DNA from: Bacteroidota bacterium
Lineage (GTDB): Bacteria > Bacteroidota > Bacteroidia > Flavobacteriales > Flavobacteriaceae
Assembly: GCA_023446155.1 (NCBI GenBank)
Contig: JAEXIT010000004.1
Span: 1-64,000, forward strand
Length of the DNA: 64,000 bases
Reading direction: 5' to 3'
How positions within the stretch are numbered: the first letter of the stretch is position 1; each line of letters starts with the position of its first letter. Of this stretch, positions 60,878-64,000 are shown piece by piece. Under the pieces are notes generated by a model, which was not told the origin of the DNA, made no database searches, and was given only the letters and a program-made list of their open reading frames with translations. A program made the translations under genes and the position numbers.

Positions 60878-60900
60878 TCGAATAACTAAAAAGAGAAAAC

Positions 60901-63900
60901 ATGTTTAGTAAATTTATACATAGACCTGTATTTGCGATTGTAATTTCGATTATGATTGTCTTTATGGGCTCCCTGGCAATCAAACAGTTGCCAACTTCGC
61001 AATTTCCAGATATTGCGCCAACAACAGTAAATATTTTTATCGCTTATCCGGGATCCAGTGCCGATGTATTGGTGAAATCAACATTGATTACCCTGGAGAA
61101 TGCGATCAACGGGGTTCAGGATATGCGTTATATGGCAACCGATGCAACGAGTGCCGGTGAAGCCACTTTGAGAATTATCTTCGAACCGGGAACCGATCCG
61201 AATCAGGCGGTGGTAAGGGTCAAGACAAGGGTGGATCAGGTGATGCCGTTGCTACCCGAACTGGTACAACGGGAGGGGGTGGTGATCACACCCATCCAGC
61301 CGAGTATGTTGATGTACATCAACTTGTATGCGAAAGGTAAAAACATGGATGAAAAATTCCTGTATAACTATGCTAACGTAAAAATGCTTCCGGAAATCAA
61401 CAGGATTAAAGGGGTGGCCCGATCTCAGATTTTAGGAAGTAGAACCTATGCGATGCGTATCTGGTTAAATCCGGATCGTATGCGCGCCTATAATGTTTCG
61501 GTAGATGAAGTAATGAAAGCGCTGGGCGAGCAGAGTATCGTGGGACGTCCGGGACGTATCGGACAAAGTTCCGGTATTCAGGCGCAATCGTTGGAATACG
61601 TATTGACTTATAAAGGACGTTATAGCGAACCTTCAGAATATGAAAATGTAATTATCCGGGCCAATGCAGATGGGGAAAGTATCCGATTAAAAGATATCGG
61701 ACGCGCGGAATTGGGTAGTGAGTTCTTCGATATTTATTCCAATTTAGATGGGCATCCTTCGGCTTCCATCGTATTAAAACAGAACTACGGCAGTAATGCC
61801 AATGATGTAATCAAACAGGTAAAAGCGAAACTGGAAGAAATGAAAGAAACCTTCCCTCCGGGATTGGATTACAAAATCAGTTATGACGTATCGAAATTCC
61901 TGGATGCTTCTATGGAGCAGGTTGTCGATACTTTACGCGATGCCTTTATATTAGTGGCGTTGGTGGTGTTTATCTTCCTCGGTGACTGGCGTTCTACGTT
62001 GATTCCGATCTTAGCGGTTCCGGTTTCCTTAATTGGTGCCTTCTTTGTCATCCAGTTTTTCGGAATCTCGATCAACTTAGTAACCCTGTTTGCTCTTGTA
62101 TTAGCTATTGGTATTGTGGTCGATGATGCGATTGTCGTCGTCGAGGCAGTCCATGCCAAATTTGAAGAGTTCCCGCATATAACGCCATATCAGGCGGTGA
62201 AATTAGTATTAGGTGAAATTAGTGGTGCAATTATCGCAATTACTGCGGTAATGGTGTCTGTATTCGTACCGATATCCTTTATGTCCGGTCCCGTTGGAAC
62301 GTTCTACCGCCAGTTCTCGATTACAATGGCGAGTTCAATTGTAATTTCAGCTTTGATCGCGCTTACGCTGACACCGGTATTGTGTGCGATGTTGCTAAAA
62401 AATAACCATGGTAAAGAGGTTAAAAAGAATATACTGACCAAAAGTTTGGACAGTTTTAACCGTGTTTTTGATAAAATGACCGGTAAATATGTAAGCTTAC
62501 TAAAATCGATTGTGAGTAGAAGATGGCTAACATTTGGAGTATTGATCGCTTTCTGTGCCGGTACGTTCTTTGTGAATAAGATTCTTCCGTCCGGATTTAT
62601 TCCAAGTGAGGATCAGGGTACCATTTATGCTATTATTCAGACACCTCCAGGATCGACTTTGGAAACAACCAATCAGGTTTCACAACGCTTACAGAAGATT
62701 TGTGAGCATGTGGATGGTGTAGAATCGGTATCATCACTAGCGGGTTATGAAATCATGACGGAAGGTCGGGGATCGAATGCCGGTACGTGTTTGATCAACC
62801 TTAAAGAATGGTCCGATAGAAAGCATACGGTTACGGAAATCATGGAAGAATTGGAAGAGAAAACCAAAGGTCTTGGTGCGAAAATAGAATTCTTCGAACC
62901 GCCGGCCATTCCGGGATTTGGTTCGTCGGGTGGTTTCTCCATGCGTCTTTTGGATAAAAGTACCACAGTGGATTACAAAGACTTCGATAAGATCAACAAA
63001 AAGTTTATGGAAGATCTGGGTAAACGTAAAGAGTTAACCGGTTTGTTTACCTTCTTTGCGGCCAACTATCCACAATATGAATTGGAAATCGACAACCAAC
63101 TGGCGATGCAAAAAGGCGTGTCTATCGGGAAAGCGATGGAAAATCTGGATATCTTAATTGGTAGTACCTACGAACAGGGATTCATCAAATTTGAGCGTTT
63201 CTTTAAAGTGTACGTACAATCGGATCCGAAATTCAGACGACTTCCATCGGATATTTTAAACCTGTATATTAAAAATGATCATGGTGAAATGGTACCGTAT
63301 TCGGCCTTTATGCGATTGAAAAAAACACAGGGACCAAATGAGATTACCCGTTACAACATGTACAACTCGGCTGCAATTCAGGGACTTCCGGCAAAAGGAT
63401 ATACCACTGCCGAAGCCATTCAGGCAGTTCGTGAAGTAGCTAAAAAATCATTGCCAAAAGGATACGACATTGCCTGGGAAGGGCTTTCGTATGACGAAGC
63501 CGGAAAAGGAAATGAATCCATTTATATCTTTTTAATCGTATTGTCGTTCGTGTATTTTGTTTTAGCAGCACAGTATGAAAGCTTTATCATTCCGTTGGCG
63601 GTTGTTTTCTCGCTTCCGGTTGGGGTTTTCGGTTCGTTTTTATTGCTGAAATTAATGGGACTTCAAAATGATATTTATGCACAAATCGGATTGATCATGC
63701 TTGTCGGACTACTCGGTAAGAATGCCGTACTGATCGTCGAATTTGCCGTCCAGAAGCACCATGAAGGGGCCACGATACTCGAAGCGGCGATTGAAGGTGC
63801 CAAAGTGCGTTTCCGACCGATTTTGATGACTTCCTTCGCGTTTATCGCCGGATTAATTCCGTTGATGCTTGCCAGTGGAGCCGGAGCTATCGGTAACCGA

Positions 63901-64000
63901 ACACTGGGTTCTGCGGCACTTGGAGGAATGCTCTTCGGAACCATTTTCGGGGTAATTATCGTTCCGGGATTGTATTATATTTTCGGCTCATTGGCAGCAG
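60901..64000 (+). CDS. RND efflux permease, HAE1/AcrB family (3' end outside window)
   Basis: 1033 residues are visible and the frame is open to the window end; AcrB relatives are about 1040-1060, so little is missing. Opening FSKFIHRPVFAIVISIMIVFMGSLAIKQLPTSQFPDIAPTTVNI is typical. The proton-relay residues align with AcrB: Asp408 and Asp409 in AIGIVVDDAIVVVE (fourth span) and Lys940 in VGLLGKNAVLIVEFAV (tenth span). It pumps hydrophobic toxic compounds out of the periplasm by proton antiport, with the adaptor encoded upstream. Substrates are undecided. Confidence 0.95.
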   Translation, partial: MFSKFIHRPVFAIVISIMIVFMGSLAIKQLPTSQFPDIAPTTVNIFIAYPGSSADVLVKSTLITLENAINGVQDMRYMATDATSAGEATLRIIFEPGTDPNQAVVRVKTRVDQVMPLLPELVQREGVVITPIQPSMLMYINLYAKGKNMDEKFLYNYANVKMLPEINRIKGVARSQILGSRTYAMRIWLNPDRMRAYNVSVDEVMKALGEQSIVGRPGRIGQSSGIQAQSLEYVLTYKGRYSEPSEYENVIIRANADGESIRLKDIGRAELGSEFFDIYSNLDGHPSASIVLKQNYGSNANDVIKQVKAKLEEMKETFPPGLDYKISYDVSKFLDASMEQVVDTLRDAFILVALVVFIFLGDWRSTLIPILAVPVSLIGAFFVIQFFGISINLVTLFALVLAIGIVVDDAIVVVEAVHAKFEEFPHITPYQAVKLVLGEISGAIIAITAVMVSVFVPISFMSGPVGTFYRQFSITMASSIVISALIALTLTPVLCAMLLKNNHGKEVKKNILTKSLDSFNRVFDKMTGKYVSLLKSIVSRRWLTFGVLIAFCAGTFFVNKILPSGFIPSEDQGTIYAIIQTPPGSTLETTNQVSQRLQKICEHVDGVESVSSLAGYEIMTEGRGSNAGTCLINLKEWSDRKHTVTEIMEELEEKTKGLGAKIEFFEPPAIPGFGSSGGFSMRLLDKSTTVDYKDFDKINKKFMEDLGKRKELTGLFTFFAANYPQYELEIDNQLAMQKGVSIGKAMENLDILIGSTYEQGFIKFERFFKVYVQSDPKFRRLPSDILNLYIKNDHGEMVPYSAFMRLKKTQGPNEITRYNMYNSAAIQGLPAKGYTTAEAIQAVREVAKKSLPKGYDIAWEGLSYDEAGKGNESIYIFLIVLSFVYFVLAAQYESFIIPLAVVFSLPVGVFGSFLLLKLMGLQNDIYAQIGLIMLVGLLGKNAVLIVEFAVQKHHEGATILEAAIEGAKVRFRPILMTSFAFIAGLIPLMLASGAGAIGNRTLGSAALGGMLFGTIFGVIIVPGLYYIFGSLAA

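Overview
The window comes from a member of Bacteroidota, most likely family Flavobacteriaceae and close to Flavobacterium. This is inferred from a gliding-type (type B) sorting domain beside a PorP/SprF-like gene, several type A sorting domains, a GLPGLI protein paired with a TonB-receptor-like barrel, BatA, DUF4834 and DUF2480 proteins, A-rich leaders with few Shine-Dalgarno sites, and many TAnnTTTG promoter boxes. It is chromosomal and densely packed. No rRNA, tRNA, CRISPR array, transposase or phage genes were seen.

Layout. 1-4.4 kb: the 3' end of a large type IX-secreted repeat protein with its PorP/SprF partner, an OmpA/PD40 protein and a tiny membrane protein. 4.6-10.3 kb: an alpha-oxoamine synthase for sphingoid or sulfonolipid bases, a propeller lipoprotein, a GNAT-like protein, an outer-membrane barrel and a DUF4834 protein, with large palindromes between them. 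10.4-15.6 kb: an envelope polysaccharide set (YfhO, glycosyltransferase, flippase). 15.7-19.7 kb: two tandem secreted M28 peptidases flanked by small exported proteins. 19.8-26.4 kb: uvrA, an ECF sigma factor with a 47-residue follower, an endonuclease III without its cluster cysteines, a Bcp peroxiredoxin, and a conserved protein of unknown function. 26.7-31.5 kb: GLPGLI and barrel pair, a small exported protein and a TetR regulator.

31.8-40 kb: an MBL hydrolase with a probable TTG start, two small envelope proteins, a minus-strand operon (BatA, a degenerate dihydroorotase, a DUF4870-like protein, an esterase), a DEAD-type helicase, and a SufR-like cysteine-rich regulator. That regulator diverges from a DUF2480 and flavin reductase pair across overlapping promoters centred on a dyad. 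41.4-43.1 kb: a decaying accessory patch with a small lipoprotein, a paralogous pseudogene with three lesions, and twin 59/58-residue membrane proteins. 43.2-47.5 kb: ankyrin, DUF2271 and PepSY-diflavin reductase operon. 47.5-59.6 kb: a PLP decarboxylase, a lipoprotein that fuses a fimbrillin-like region to an IdeS/Mac-type cysteine protease, a 1471-residue type IX-secreted protein with an internal 484-residue duplication, a secreted esterase, a choloylglycine-hydrolase-family enzyme, a HTH protein and a small membrane protein. 59.8-64 kb: RND efflux adaptor and pump, the pump cut by the window end.

Much of the content concerns the cell surface: secreted peptidases and esterases, outer-membrane barrels, type IX cargo, lipids and polysaccharide. 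The most noteworthy items are the fimbrillin-IdeS fusion, the SufR-like divergent control region, the cluster-less Nth, the HxH-less dihydroorotase and the three-lesion pseudogene. All functions are inferred from reading motifs by eye; no database search was run.
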